Shown piece by piece: positions 19,531 to 28,424 of a DNA stretch of 64,000 bases. Position 1 is the first letter of the stretch. Each line of letters starts with the position of its first letter. The stretch comes from Candidatus Nanopelagicales bacterium (GTDB lineage Bacteria; Actinomycetota; Actinomycetes; S36-B12; GCA-2699445): positions 124,001 through 188,000 of the forward strand of contig JBAOHO010000026.1 in the NCBI GenBank assembly GCA_037045355.1, given 5' to 3'. The translations under genes and the position numbers were made by a program. Below the pieces are notes generated by a model. That model saw nothing but the letters and a program-made list of their open reading frames with translations. It was not told where the DNA came from and did not search any database.

Positions 19531-19640
19531 GCTCCACCAAGGGCGTCCTGCTCCGCCAAGGGCGTCCTGCTCCGCCAAGGGCGTCCTGCTCCGCCAAGGG
19601 CGTCCTGACTCCGCCAAGGGCGTCTTGGTCCAGAGGGTGT
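19531..19640. repeat. 19-bp tandem repeat, about 5 copies plus decayed copies
   Basis: GCTCCGCCAAGGGCGTCCT repeats at 19531 (one mismatch), 19550, 19569 and 19588, with a variant from 19607 and decayed units to about 19660. Each unit contains CGCC-AAG-GGCG, a perfect small inverted repeat. The array lies just downstream of the rsiG-like gene. Confidence 0.88.
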
Positions 19641-19697
19641 CTTGGTCCACCAAGTGCGTTCGTCGCCGGAACTGCTCCGAAGACCGGTGCATCAAGC

Positions 19698-20252
19698 TTA
19701 GGCCGAGGCGAGCCTTTCGTGCAGGGCTGTGAGGGCCAGGCTCGGGGTCTCGCGGTACCGGGCGATGAGTTCCTGTGTCGCCTCGTCGATACGGCGATGC
19801 AGTTCGTGGCGATACTCGCTCAGCTCTTTCTCGGCCTGCTGCAGCTGCGCGACGAGCAGGGCGCGATCGTGCGGGTCATCGGGTATGACGCGGTCCCAGA
19901 GTTCGGCGAGATCCGGTAGAGGTGGCAGTGAGTTCACCGAGTCCACGCGGAGCGCAGCCAACCGTCGGTGAGAGGAACGCGAGTCCGCCAGGACCCGGGC
20001 CAGACCCTCACCTCGATCGCCGGGACGATTCTTGGTCGTGATCAGATCGATCCGCGCCTGGACGATCCGGCGCCAATACGACACTCGCGACTCCTCGTCA
20101 CCGAGTCCGGATCTCATCCGCCGGAGGTCGGCGAGATCCACATCGACGAACGTGGGGTTGAGTTTGGGCGGTTCCCGATGGGTCCGCCGGCCGACACCTT
20201 CGCTGCCTTCCGTGCTGCGCGGGGACGGGAACTCCAGCCGTTCGACCCTCAT
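19698..20252 (-). CDS. rsiG: RsiG-like c-di-GMP-binding anti-sigma factor
   Basis: The ATG at 20252 lies seven bases after GAGGGGGG and gives 184 aa. Two predicted helices carry the c-di-GMP-binding signature E(X)3S(X)2R(X)3Q(X)3D known from Streptomyces RsiG. The first is exact: E54, S58, R61, Q65, D69. The second is E141, S145, R148, H152, D156, with His in place of Gln. The segment between ('ARVLADSRSSHRRLAAL') and the tail ('IDEATQELIARYRE') also resemble RsiG. RsiG loaded with c-di-GMP sequesters the flagellar-type sigma factor WhiG. No WhiG gene is in this window, so the partner is inferred. It is divergent from nth. Confidence 0.75.
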   Translation of the reverse strand: MRVERLEFPSPRSTEGSEGVGRRTHREPPKLNPTFVDVDLADLRRMRSGLGDEESRVSYWRRIVQARIDLITTKNRPGDRGEGLARVLADSRSSHRRLAALRVDSVNSLPPLPDLAELWDRVIPDDPHDRALLVAQLQQAEKELSEYRHELHRRIDEATQELIARYRETPSLALTALHERLASA

Positions 20253-20400
20253 GGTGGCCCCCCTCGAGGTTCTCTCCGTCGTAGTCATCAGCATTCCCAT
20301 CGCCTGAGGCGCGGTCGGCATTGAGGAGGTTGCTCCAAACGGGTCACGCACAGTGGGGGGTGGGGCGCTCGGCTACGGTTCGGGTGTGGCCCCGGCGAGC

Positions 20401-21114
20401 ATGGATCTCAGTGAGCATTACCGCTCGGAGAGCGATCTGGCCCGGGTCCGGCGAGCGCGTCGGGTCATGCGCGTCCTCGCTCTCACCTATCCCGATGCCC
20501 GGTGCGAACTCGACTTCGGGGATGCGTTCCAACTACTGGAGGCGACGGTTCTGTCCGCGCAGTGCACTGATGCACGGGTGAACCAAGTGACCCCGGAGCT
20601 GTTCCGCCGCTGGCCGTCTCCTGCTGACCTGGCGGCTGCTGACCGGCATGACCTGGAAGAAGTGATCAAACCGACCGGGTTCTTCCGGGCCAAGGCCAAC
20701 AGCCTGCTGGGGTTGGCGCAGTCGGTGTGCGAGCGCCACGACGGGCAGGTCCCGGACACTCTGCCGGAACTGGTGGCCTTGCCTGGGGTGGGCAGGAAAA
20801 CCGCCAATGTCGTGCTGGGCAACGCCTACGGTGTTCCGGGCATCACGGTCGACACTCACGTCGGCAGGCTCAGTCGTCGTCTGGGTTTCACCCGGCATGA
20901 CGATCCGGTGAAGGTCGAGCATGACCTGATGCACTTGTGGCCCCGGCCCGACTGGACTCAGTGGTGTCACGTATTCATCTGGCACGGGCGGCGTCGGTGC
21001 CACTCCCGTCGGCCGGCGTGCGGAGTTTGCCCCGTCCAGCGCTGGTGTCCATCATTCGGTTTGGGGCCCACCGACTCAGTGGTCGCCGAGCGCCTCGTCA
21101 AGGGACCGTCATGA
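20401..21114 (+). CDS. nth: Endonuclease III (DNA glycosylase/AP lyase)
   Basis: This 237-aa protein starts at ATG 20401 (GTG 20386 is possible). It has the helix-hairpin-helix 'LPGVGRKTANVVLGNAYG' with the catalytic Lys, the catalytic Asp in 'TVDTHVGRLSRRLG', and the C-terminal [4Fe-4S] ligand set Cys-x6-Cys-x2-Cys-x5-Cys ('CHSRRPACGVCPVQRWC'). It removes oxidised pyrimidines in base-excision repair. It overlaps the next gene by ATGA. The crp-nth-CoA NUDIX order is shared with Mycobacterium (Rv3676, Rv3674c, Rv3672c) and Streptomyces. Confidence 0.93.
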   Translation: MDLSEHYRSESDLARVRRARRVMRVLALTYPDARCELDFGDAFQLLEATVLSAQCTDARVNQVTPELFRRWPSPADLAAADRHDLEEVIKPTGFFRAKANSLLGLAQSVCERHDGQVPDTLPELVALPGVGRKTANVVLGNAYGVPGITVDTHVGRLSRRLGFTRHDDPVKVEHDLMHLWPRPDWTQWCHVFIWHGRRRCHSRRPACGVCPVQRWCPSFGLGPTDSVVAERLVKGPS

Positions 21115-21806
21115 TCGGGGGCGACGGCCGGGACAGGGGCGACGGGGCCACGGCTTGGTTGGATGACGGTGTTCTGCCCGCCCTGCCGCGGTGGTTGGCC
21201 CCGATCGTCGCAGCGGTGCGGCGGATCACCCCCGAAGACATGAGCAAGTTCCTGCCGCCACCTGAAGGCGGGCGACCCGGTGCCGTTCTGATGTTGTTCG
21301 GCGAAGCGGAGCACGGCCGGGACCTGTTGCTCATCGAACGTGCGGCCACCATGCGTTCGCACGCGGGTCAGCCGGCTTTTCCCGGCGGGGCCATTGACGC
21401 CGATGACGCTGATGCGATCGCTGCCGCGCTCCGCGAGGCCGAGGAGGAAACCGGACTCGATCCTCGCGGTGTCACTGTGTTCGGGGCGCTGCCTGACCTG
21501 TGGTTGCCGCCATCCGGCTTCGTGGTGACCCCCGTGCTGGGGTGGTGGTCGACTCCCAGTCCCGTCTCGGCCGCGGACCCGGCGGAGGTCGCCTCCGTTC
21601 ATCGGGTGCGCATCGAGGATCTGCTCGATCCGCGCAACCGCGTGGAGGTGAGACACCCCTTGGGTTACGTCGGCCCCGGTTTCGAGGTCAATGACCTGCT
21701 GGTGTGGGGGTTCACCGCCGGTCTGATCTCCCGGCTGTTCGACGCCGCGGGCTGGACCCTCGAATGGGAGCCGGCCCGCCAGGTGGACATCAGTCCCTAC
21801 CTTTAG
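21111..21806 (+). CDS. NUDIX hydrolase, CoA pyrophosphatase type
   Basis: This 231-aa protein starts at ATG 21111, overlapping the nth stop. The block 'LLIERAATMRSHAGQPAFPGGAID' joined to 'ALREAEEETGLDP' combines the UPF0035 motif of coenzyme A diphosphatases with the NUDIX box, so the predicted reaction is CoA to phosphopantetheine plus ADP. It occupies the position of mycobacterial Rv3672c. A longer upstream frame is the antisense-frame shadow of nth. Confidence 0.87.
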   Translation: MIGGDGRDRGDGATAWLDDGVLPALPRWLAPIVAAVRRITPEDMSKFLPPPEGGRPGAVLMLFGEAEHGRDLLLIERAATMRSHAGQPAFPGGAIDADDADAIAAALREAEEETGLDPRGVTVFGALPDLWLPPSGFVVTPVLGWWSTPSPVSAADPAEVASVHRVRIEDLLDPRNRVEVRHPLGYVGPGFEVNDLLVWGFTAGLISRLFDAAGWTLEWEPARQVDISPYL

Positions 21807-21809
21807 GCT

Positions 21810-21868
21810 AGGCGCCGCTGCGGAACCTGCAGGCGCCGCTGCGGAACCTGCAGGCGCCGCTGCGGATC
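21810..21868. repeat. 21-bp tandem repeat, 2.8 copies
   Basis: AGGCGCCGCTGCGGAACCTG plus C repeats at 21810 and 21831, and in part at 21852, immediately after the NUDIX stop codon. Each unit contains GGCGCC, and each junction forms the palindrome CCTGCAGG. It lies between convergent genes and may act as a terminator structure. Confidence 0.85.
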
Positions 21869-21951
21869 TGTCGGCGCTCGCTGAGATTGTGGGTGAGTCT
21901 CCGGCTTGGGGCGGAGGCCCGGTCGACGGACAGTCCTGCGCTGGTGGGGCG

Positions 21952-22563
21952 CTACGTACCGTTGGGTGATCGCCAGTCGTAGTCCATCTGCCGCGCCACG
22001 GATCGGGCGAAAGGCTCGTCGGCGAGCAGCCGCGCCACCAGATGCAGACCCAGGTCGAGGCCGCACGCGATTCCGCCGGCCGTGACAACGGCGCCGCTGT
22101 CGACGACCCGGGCCGCTTGTGCACCGGGCTGACGATGCGACAGTTCGGCGAGGTCCTCCCAATGGGTGGTCCAGCGATGCCCCGCGAGCACGTCAGCCTG
22201 AGCGAGGAGGAACGCGCCCGTGCACACACTCGCCGTCACCTCGGCGTGGGCAGCGAGGGTTGCGACGGCCTCGCCGAGCACGACGTCGGCGGTGGCGGAT
22301 TCGATGTCGATGGTTCCCGGGACGACAACGACATCAGGTGAAGGGACATCAGTCGCGGCCATTTGTGAGACGTCAGCGTCCACGCCGACTCGTAGCCCTC
22401 CGTACGCCGTTACGTCACGACCGCCCGGAGACACAGTGGTCACCTCGAATGGGGCTGCCTGGCCGGCGCGTTCCCGCAGGCGGTTGGCCGTGAGGAAGAC
22501 TTCGAACGGTCCAGCGAAGTCCATCAGATCCATGGTGTCGAACAGGAGGAAGGCGACCCGCAT
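21952..22563 (-). CDS. DJ-1/PfpI-family protein
   Basis: The ATG at 22563 (MRVAFLLFDTMDLMDFAGPFEVF) gives 203 aa. The nucleophile elbow 'ASVCTGAFLLAQADVLAGHRWTTHW' is the DJ-1/PfpI type with the conserved Cys and the following 'TTHW', as in isonitrile hydratases and the sensor domains of GlxA-family regulators. No DNA-binding domain is attached. It may be an isonitrile hydratase-like or glyoxalase-like enzyme; the substrate is unknown. It is divergent from the WS/DGAT gene. Confidence 0.83.
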   Translation of the reverse strand: MRVAFLLFDTMDLMDFAGPFEVFLTANRLRERAGQAAPFEVTTVSPGGRDVTAYGGLRVGVDADVSQMAATDVPSPDVVVVPGTIDIESATADVVLGEAVATLAAHAEVTASVCTGAFLLAQADVLAGHRWTTHWEDLAELSHRQPGAQAARVVDSGAVVTAGGIACGLDLGLHLVARLLADEPFARSVARQMDYDWRSPNGT

Positions 22564-22688
22564 GGTGGCACTCAACCACACTGCCCGTTCGGTTCTTGAC
22601 TCGCTGCGGGAACTCGACTCGATCCTCGGGAGCACCCCGCGGTGAGGGTGCACCCTTCACCGACCACTTCGCGGTCGTGTGGTGATGG

Positions 22689-22750
22689 ACTGATCAGTTC
22701 AACCGCCCTCCGCGCACCGAGCTCAGGTAGGTTCTCAGCGCGAAACGCTG
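22689..22750. promoter_or_regulatory. Palindrome and leader hairpin between the DJ-1 and WS/DGAT genes
   Basis: ACTGATCAGT (22689-22698) is a perfect 10-bp palindrome, a candidate operator. Nearer the WS/DGAT start, CAGCG-CGAAA-CGCTG (22736-22750) forms a short hairpin just before the GAGGGG ribosome site. No regulator can be assigned. Confidence 0.35.
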
Positions 22751-22763
22751 TGAGGGGCGAACG

Positions 22764-24240
22764 ATGGCAACGGAATCGATTCCCAAATCCGACCTGACCT
22801 GGCTGAACATGGATCTTCCGACGAATCTCATGGTCGTCAACGGACTCATGTGGTTCGACGACATCACCGGACTGGGACGCAGTCCGGGATGTTCTTCGCA
22901 CCAGGCTGATCGGTCGCTACCCCGTCATGAGTCGTCGCCCACGCAAGTTGGGCGGGGAGTGGGTGTGGGAAGACGACCCGGACTTCGACTTCGATCGCCA
23001 CGTCAGGACCGTGGCGCTCCCGTCACCGGGCGACCGCGCCGCCGCCCAGGAGTTCATCTCGCGTCGCATCAGCGAGCCGTTGGACCGCGACCACCCACTG
23101 TGGGAGTTCGATTTCATCGATGGATACACGACCGCGGACGGAAACGAGGGGTCGCTGATCCTCGCTCGGTTCCACCACGTGCTCGCCGACGGCATCAGGA
23201 TCGTGCAACTGATCCTGGGAATGTGTGATGTCGATGAGGACGCAGCGCCTCCTGCCGTCGGCAGGAAACGGGGAGCCGGCAATCCGGTCAAACTGGCGAC
23301 CAGCGCGGCCCGGGGAGTGGCAGGTGACGCCGCGTCATTCGTCCGGGACACGGCTGCCGCGGCCGCACGCGCGGTACCGAAGATCCCGAGCTCGGTGGCC
23401 GGCCTGAAGCCCAATGCGTTTTATCAGGGCTACGAGTTGGTCGTGAGGCCGACGAAAGTGACTGACGCGGTTTCTGCCCTGTCCTCAGAGGACAATGCAG
23501 CGCTGAACTCATGGCGTTCGGCCAGTCGACTCACCTTGTGGGGGCACGAGTCTCGGCTGGTCGCCGATCAGGCGCCGGGTGTCGAGAAGCGCGTGGGATG
23601 GGTTGTGGGCCTCGACCTCGGCGGGGTGAAGACGGTGGGGGCCGCGCATGATGGCACGGTCAACGACGTCCTTCTCGCCACAGTGTCCCTGGGCTTGTCC
23701 GCCTACCTGAGGGAGCGGGGACGCGAGGTTCCTGATGAGACCAACTTCTTGGTCCCGATCTCCTTGAAGCCGATCGACATGTCCTTGCCCGAGGAACTGG
23801 GCAACCACTTCGCCATGGTGATGTTCCCGATGCCATTGGGGATCGACGACGTCGACGTTCTCCTCGCCGAAGTGAAGACCCGGATGACCCGCATCAAGAA
23901 CAGTGCGGAAGCGATGATGATTTTCGGTGTCCAGCGCGCCGTGGCCGAGGCACCCCAGGTGATCGGTGAGAACCTCACCCGCTTCGTGGCCAACAAGTCG
24001 GTGGGATTGCTGACCAACGTGCCGGGACCCCGGGCGCCCATCTACTTGGCCGGCCACAAGGTCGGAGGGATCCTCGGGTGGGTGCCCACCTCGTCGGATC
24101 AGAGCATCGGTTTGTGCATCTTCAGCTACAACGGCGAGGTCAACATCGGCATCGCCACCGACGGCGGCATCATCCCAGACCCGGATCACCTCGCGGAGTG
24201 CATCCAGTCCGCATTCGCGGGCCTGCTGTCGGCGTCGTAG
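22764..24240 (+). pseudogene. Wax ester synthase/diacylglycerol acyltransferase (WS/DGAT), frameshifted
   Basis: The frame from ATG 22764 (MATESIPKSDLTWLNMDLPTNLM) breaks near codon 38. The rest continues one frame over to 24240 with 'DHPLWEF', the catalytic HHxxxDG in 'FHHVLADGI', 'LTNVPGPRAPIYLAG' and 'GEVNIGIATDG'. Dropping one G from the GGG at 22874-22876 yields an unbroken 491-aa protein with the expected 'DITGLDAVRDVLRTRL'. The enzyme esterifies fatty alcohols or diacylglycerol with acyl-CoA for storage lipid. Translation restart at ATG 22927 would lose the acyl-CoA-side N-terminus. Real decay and a read error both remain possible. Confidence 0.85.
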
Positions 24241-24271
24241 TACCGACTCCCCCCGGCCCTTCGCCTCCCAT

Positions 24272-24300
24272 TTGGACAACCTATATAGCGTTCGATATAT
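24272..24300 (+). promoter_or_regulatory. Sigma-70-like promoter overlapping an AT-rich inverted repeat
   Basis: TTGGAC (24272-24277), 17 bp, ATATAT (24295-24300) in a markedly AT-rich patch just before the aldehyde dehydrogenase gene. CCTATATA and GATATATTGG form an imperfect inverted repeat over the same bases. It is a candidate operator for the TetR regulator encoded three genes downstream. Confidence 0.5.
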
Positions 24301-24326
24301 TGGCGCCTCACCGGGAGAGAGAGCGC

Positions 24327-26030
24327 ATGAACCTGACCACCATCGATGAATCCCTGGCGCGGCTGCGCGACAACAAGGCCCAGTGGGCACGCCTGCCGAT
24401 CGAGGAACGCATCCGCTATCTGGAGCAGATCCGTGACCTCTTGGTGGCCAACGCGGACGCATGGGTGGCCGCGGGGGTTCGGATGAAGGATCTCGACCCA
24501 CGATCACCTTTTGTCGGGGGCGAGGAATGGCTCGGTGGGCCCTATCCGACGGCCGCGTGGATCACCGACATGATCGGCACGCTGACCCGCTTGTCGACGG
24601 GTGCGGACCCCCTCGAGGGTGTGCGCATCCGAACGCGGTCCGATGGGCAGGTGGTTGCGGGCGTATTCCCCTCGAACCCCTACGACCGGCTGCTACTCAA
24701 CGGCTACGAGATCGATGTGTGGATGCAGCCGGACGTGACACCGGCCACGTTGCGCGACCACGTCGGTTCCTTCTATCGCCAGACCGACCCCGCCGGTGCC
24801 GTCACCTTGGTTCTGGGGGCAGGCAACGTCGCTGCCATACCGATGTTGGACGTCCTCTATTGCCTGTACGCCGACGGTCACGTCGCTGTGTTGAAGATGA
24901 ACCCGGTCAACGAGGCCTACGGTCCGGTGTTCGAACGGATCCTAGCGCCGCTGATCACAGACGGATATCTCGCCGTGGTCTACGGCGGGGCCGATGTCGG
25001 CAAGCATCTGACCGACAGCGATCTCGTCGACACCGTGCACATCACCGGCAGTGAGCGCACTTTCAACACCATCGTCTTCGGCCCCGGAGCAGCCGGCGAG
25101 AAGGCGAGGGCCGCGGGCCAACCACGCTGGCGCAAACCGATCCGTTCGGAACTCGGCGGCGCGAGTCCGACCATCGTGGTGCCGGGACCGTGGACGAAGG
25201 CCGACATCGCCTACCAGGCCCAGCACCTGGCCACCCAGAAGCTGTTCGCATCCGGCCACACCTGTGTGGCATCCCAGGTACTCATCCTCCCCGAGCGCTG
25301 GGAACACAAGCGCGAACTGCTCGACGCTCTGCGGTCGGCGCTCGCCGCCGCCCCTGACCGGCGTCCCTACTACCCCGGCACCCAGGAACGCCAGGACGCC
25401 TTCCGTGCGGACAATCCCCGAGCCGAGGTGATCCCCGGACCCCAGGACCGAACCCTCCTGGTGGATGTCGACTCCGATAGTGACCACCCCGCCTTCCACG
25501 ACGAGATGTTCGGCCCGATCTACGTGACCACCGCGTTGGCCGACTCGGATCCCGCCGACTTCTTGATGTCTGCCGTCGAGTTCGCCAACGAGCACCTGCA
25601 CGGCAACCTCGGAGCGAACATCATCGTCCACCCCAAGACCGCTCGGTACCTCGGAGAACGACTCGAAGAGGCCATCGCCGCGCTGAAGTACGGCTGTATC
25701 GGGGTCAATGTGTGGTCCGCGTTCGCGTTCCTCTCCCCGCGTGCTGCCTGGGGCGCCTACCCCGGCAACACGCCGGACTCCATCCAGTCCGGTACCGGTG
25801 TCGTGCACAACTCTCTTCTCTTCGACCGATCGCAGAAGTCCGTGGCTCGCGCGCCCTTCCGCCCTTTCCAACGGTCGTGGAGCCACCCACGAGGCGGTCT
25901 GACGGTGAAGCCGCCGTGGTTCCTGGACAACCGAACCGCCCTCCAGACAGCACGCGCCTTCACCATGTTCGCCGCCGATCCCCAGCCTGTCCGCCTACCC
26001 CGCATCTTCCTCCCCGCCGTCCGGGGCTGA
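24327..26030 (+). CDS. Long aldehyde dehydrogenase-family protein
   Basis: The ATG at 24327 behind GGGAGAGAG gives 567 aa, about 70 longer than classical ALDHs. ALDH motifs are present but diverged: 'TLVLGAGNVAAIPMLDVLYCL' replaces the usual cofactor block, 'VHITGSERTFN' follows, Glu is in 'SELGGASPT', and the catalytic Cys is in 'FASGHTCVASQV'. The tail 'LDNRTALQTARAFTMFAADPQPVRLP' is extra. Related proteins occur beside GMC oxidoreductases in mycobacteria. It likely oxidises a lipid-derived aldehyde produced by the next gene's enzyme. The 16-bp gap to that gene implies an operon. Confidence 0.78.
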   Translation: MNLTTIDESLARLRDNKAQWARLPIEERIRYLEQIRDLLVANADAWVAAGVRMKDLDPRSPFVGGEEWLGGPYPTAAWITDMIGTLTRLSTGADPLEGVRIRTRSDGQVVAGVFPSNPYDRLLLNGYEIDVWMQPDVTPATLRDHVGSFYRQTDPAGAVTLVLGAGNVAAIPMLDVLYCLYADGHVAVLKMNPVNEAYGPVFERILAPLITDGYLAVVYGGADVGKHLTDSDLVDTVHITGSERTFNTIVFGPGAAGEKARAAGQPRWRKPIRSELGGASPTIVVPGPWTKADIAYQAQHLATQKLFASGHTCVASQVLILPERWEHKRELLDALRSALAAAPDRRPYYPGTQERQDAFRADNPRAEVIPGPQDRTLLVDVDSDSDHPAFHDEMFGPIYVTTALADSDPADFLMSAVEFANEHLHGNLGANIIVHPKTARYLGERLEEAIAALKYGCIGVNVWSAFAFLSPRAAWGAYPGNTPDSIQSGTGVVHNSLLFDRSQKSVARAPFRPFQRSWSHPRGGLTVKPPWFLDNRTALQTARAFTMFAADPQPVRLPRIFLPAVRG

Positions 26031-26046
26031 CCGAAAGGAAACATCC

Positions 26047-27795
26047 ATGACCGAAACAACGAAGACGACCAACGCAACGAAGACGACCAACACCACCGAG
26101 AAGTCCCCGGAGCACTGGGATGTCGTGGTGGTCGGCTCCGGCTTCGGTGGATCCGTCGCCGCCTTGCGCCTGAGTGAGAAGGGTTACAAGGTCCTCGTCG
26201 TCGAGTCCGGTCGCCGGTTCCGTGACGACGAACTGCCGAAGACCTCGTGGCGACTGCCGAAGTTCCTGTGGGCGCCGGCGATGGGCATGTTCGGCATCCA
26301 GCGTCTTGCCTTGCTCAACGATGTCTTGGTGCTGTCGGGCGCCGGTGTCGGCGGCGGTTCGCTCGTGTACGGCAACACCCTCTACGAGCCCCTGGACGAG
26401 TTCTACGCCGACCGGCAGTGGGCCCACATCACCGATTGGAGCAGCGAGTTGGCCCCGCACTACCAACAGGCCAAACGCATGCTGGGGGTGGTGGAGAATC
26501 CGGTCGAGACCCCGGCCGATCAGGTGATGCTCGAGGTCGCCACCGACATGGGGGTGGCCGACTCGTTTCACCGAACGAGTGTGGGCGTGCTTTTCGGAGA
26601 TCGTCCGGGCGAACACGTCGAGGACCCGTTCTTCGGGGGCGCCGGGCCTACCCGAACCACGTGTGACTCGTGCGGATCCTGCATGACCGGCTGCCGCCTC
26701 GGGGCCAAGAACACCCTGGTGAAGAACTACCTGTACCTGGCCGAGGGCCTCGGGGCCACCATTCAGCCACTCACGACGGTCACGAGCATCACGCCCCGGG
26801 GCCAGGGCGGTTACCGGGTTTCCATGCGAGCGGCCGGCCCCGGCGCCGGTCGACCCCCCCGATCGGTGATCACAGCCGACCACGTGGTCTTGGCCGCCGG
26901 AACCCTCGGCACGCAGAAACTCCTGCACTCCATGAAGGACTCCGGAGACCTGCCCGCTCTGTCCGACCAGCTAGGCAGACTGACCCGCACAAATTCCGAG
27001 TCCATCTTGACCGTGGAAGCCCGTGACCTCGAGGTCGACTACTCCCACGGGCCGGCGATCACATCGTCGATCCACCCGAACTCCCAGACCCATGTGGAGC
27101 CGGTCCGGTACGGCCCGGGCAGCAACTTCATGGGGATGCTCAGCACCCTGCTCACCGAGGGCGACCGACCCGGTGAGCCGTCGGTGCCCCGGTCGCGGCG
27201 GTTCCTCGCCGCGCTGCGCAGCAACCCGCGGTCCTTCCTGCGCTCCCTGTCGGTGCGTCGCTGGTCGCAGCGCACAACGGTCATGCTCGTGATGCAGAGC
27301 TTGGACAACTCGCTCGACGTGAATCTCAAGCGGAACGTCTTCGGCAAGCGCACGCTGGCGTCGACGCAGGGAACCGGCGATCCGAATCCTGCGTGGATCC
27401 CCGAGGCGCACGACGTCGCCAAGCGGTTCGCGGACAAGACCGGTGGGGAAGCGCGCGGAACGTGGACGGAGACCTTGAACATCCCGATGACCGCGCACAT
27501 CCTGGGGGGCGCCGTCATCGGCGACAGTCCGCAGACTGGTGTCATCGACCCCTATCATCGCGTCTATGGCTACGCAGGCATCCACGTCGTGGACGGTGCC
27601 GCGGTGAGCGCCAACCTCGGCGTCAACCCGTCATTGACGATCACCGCCCAGGCTGAGCGGGCCATGTCGTTGTGGCCGAACAAGGGTGAGGCCGACGCAC
27701 GGCCTGAGCCGGGTGGTGCCTACGTGCGGGTCGAGGCGGTGCGTCCGCTCAGGCCGGCTGTGCCTGACGTGGCCCCAGCCGCCCTGGCGTGGTGA
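26047..27795 (+). CDS. GMC-type oxidoreductase, ChoD/cholesterol-oxidase-like
   Basis: This 582-aa flavoprotein has a Thr/Lys/Asn-rich N-tail (residues 3-18), then the FAD-binding 'DVVVVGSGFGGSVAALRLSEKG', 'SGAGVGGGSLVYGN', and a cysteine cluster Cys-x2-Cys-x2-Cys-x3-Cys in 'CDSCGSCMTGCRLGAKNT' that is conserved in the ChoD subfamily. 'MTAHILGGAVIGDS' and 'VVDGAAVSANLGVNPSLTI' near the end are GMC closing motifs. It is predicted to oxidise a sterol or other bulky alcohol. The natural substrate of ChoD-like proteins is uncertain. The stop overlaps the TetR start (GTGA). Confidence 0.83.
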   Translation: MTETTKTTNATKTTNTTEKSPEHWDVVVVGSGFGGSVAALRLSEKGYKVLVVESGRRFRDDELPKTSWRLPKFLWAPAMGMFGIQRLALLNDVLVLSGAGVGGGSLVYGNTLYEPLDEFYADRQWAHITDWSSELAPHYQQAKRMLGVVENPVETPADQVMLEVATDMGVADSFHRTSVGVLFGDRPGEHVEDPFFGGAGPTRTTCDSCGSCMTGCRLGAKNTLVKNYLYLAEGLGATIQPLTTVTSITPRGQGGYRVSMRAAGPGAGRPPRSVITADHVVLAAGTLGTQKLLHSMKDSGDLPALSDQLGRLTRTNSESILTVEARDLEVDYSHGPAITSSIHPNSQTHVEPVRYGPGSNFMGMLSTLLTEGDRPGEPSVPRSRRFLAALRSNPRSFLRSLSVRRWSQRTTVMLVMQSLDNSLDVNLKRNVFGKRTLASTQGTGDPNPAWIPEAHDVAKRFADKTGGEARGTWTETLNIPMTAHILGGAVIGDSPQTGVIDPYHRVYGYAGIHVVDGAAVSANLGVNPSLTITAQAERAMSLWPNKGEADARPEPGGAYVRVEAVRPLRPAVPDVAPAALAW

Positions 27796-28424
27796 CCCGA
27801 CAGGCGGGAAACACCCCACCCGCGGACGAGCGCATCCTGCAGGCGACCATCGACGGTTTGACCCAGCTGGACCCTGCGGCGCTCACTCTGCAACGAATCT
27901 GTCGTGCCGCGTCAGTGACGGCACCGACCGTCTACTACCACTTCGGCAACAAGGACGGAATGATCGCAGCAGCTGTCGAGCGACTAGTGTCGGACTGGCT
28001 GCAGATGATGGATGCGGCCGTCAGTCGTGATGGGGACCTGGGGCGGACACTCGATCAGGCCGTGGGGGCCTGGGAGGCGACCATCACCTCGCCCACCAGG
28101 CCGATCGCCGTGTTCGCGTGGGCGACCTTGCTGTTGGCTGGCTCGTCGGAGCAGTGTCGTGACGCCTTGGTTCGGGCGCGCGATCGCACGCTGGCACTTG
28201 TCGCGGAGGCGCTGGCGCCGCACACGAGTGAGGAAACCACGGCCTTCCAGGCGAGTTTGGTCGTTGACGCGGTAGTCGCGGCCGCACTGCAGTTCGAACT
28301 GGACAAGGATCGAGTCGCGTTGCGGGCGCGACTCGATGGGCTGGTCAGGATCGTCGGCGCCGCCGCCGGAGTGCAGGTTGAACTCCCGGTCGCGGCATCA
28401 CAGCTTCGTCACGCCCCCCACTAA
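27792..28424 (+). CDS. TetR-family transcriptional regulator
   Basis: This 210-aa protein has an N-terminal TetR HTH ('DERILQATIDGLTQLDPAALTLQRICRAASVTAPTVYYHFGNKDGMIAAAV', residues about 14-63) and an all-helical ligand domain. It is translationally coupled to the GMC oxidoreductase, so it probably represses its own operon in response to a lipid or alcohol ligand. The inverted repeat at 24272-24300 is the obvious candidate site. Its 3' end overlaps the convergent GAP-family gene by 27 bp. Confidence 0.88.
   Translation: MTRQAGNTPPADERILQATIDGLTQLDPAALTLQRICRAASVTAPTVYYHFGNKDGMIAAAVERLVSDWLQMMDAAVSRDGDLGRTLDQAVGAWEATITSPTRPIAVFAWATLLLAGSSEQCRDALVRARDRTLALVAEALAPHTSEETTAFQASLVVDAVVAAALQFELDKDRVALRARLDGLVRIVGAAAGVQVELPVAASQLRHAPH

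Larger units (their letters stand above)
19119..19697. other. 579-bp intergenic region with three unrelated tandem-repeat arrays
   Basis: This is the gap between the crp start and the rsiG-like gene's end, both on the minus strand. It contains 24-bp, 20-bp and 19-bp repeat arrays, listed separately. I see no credible gene: the open frames through it are repeat translations in several frames. The crp promoter must lie here, but I cannot place it with confidence. Confidence 0.8.

Noticed and set aside
19150..19640. CRISPR array
   Set aside because: The repeats are contiguous, without unique spacers, and there are no cas genes.
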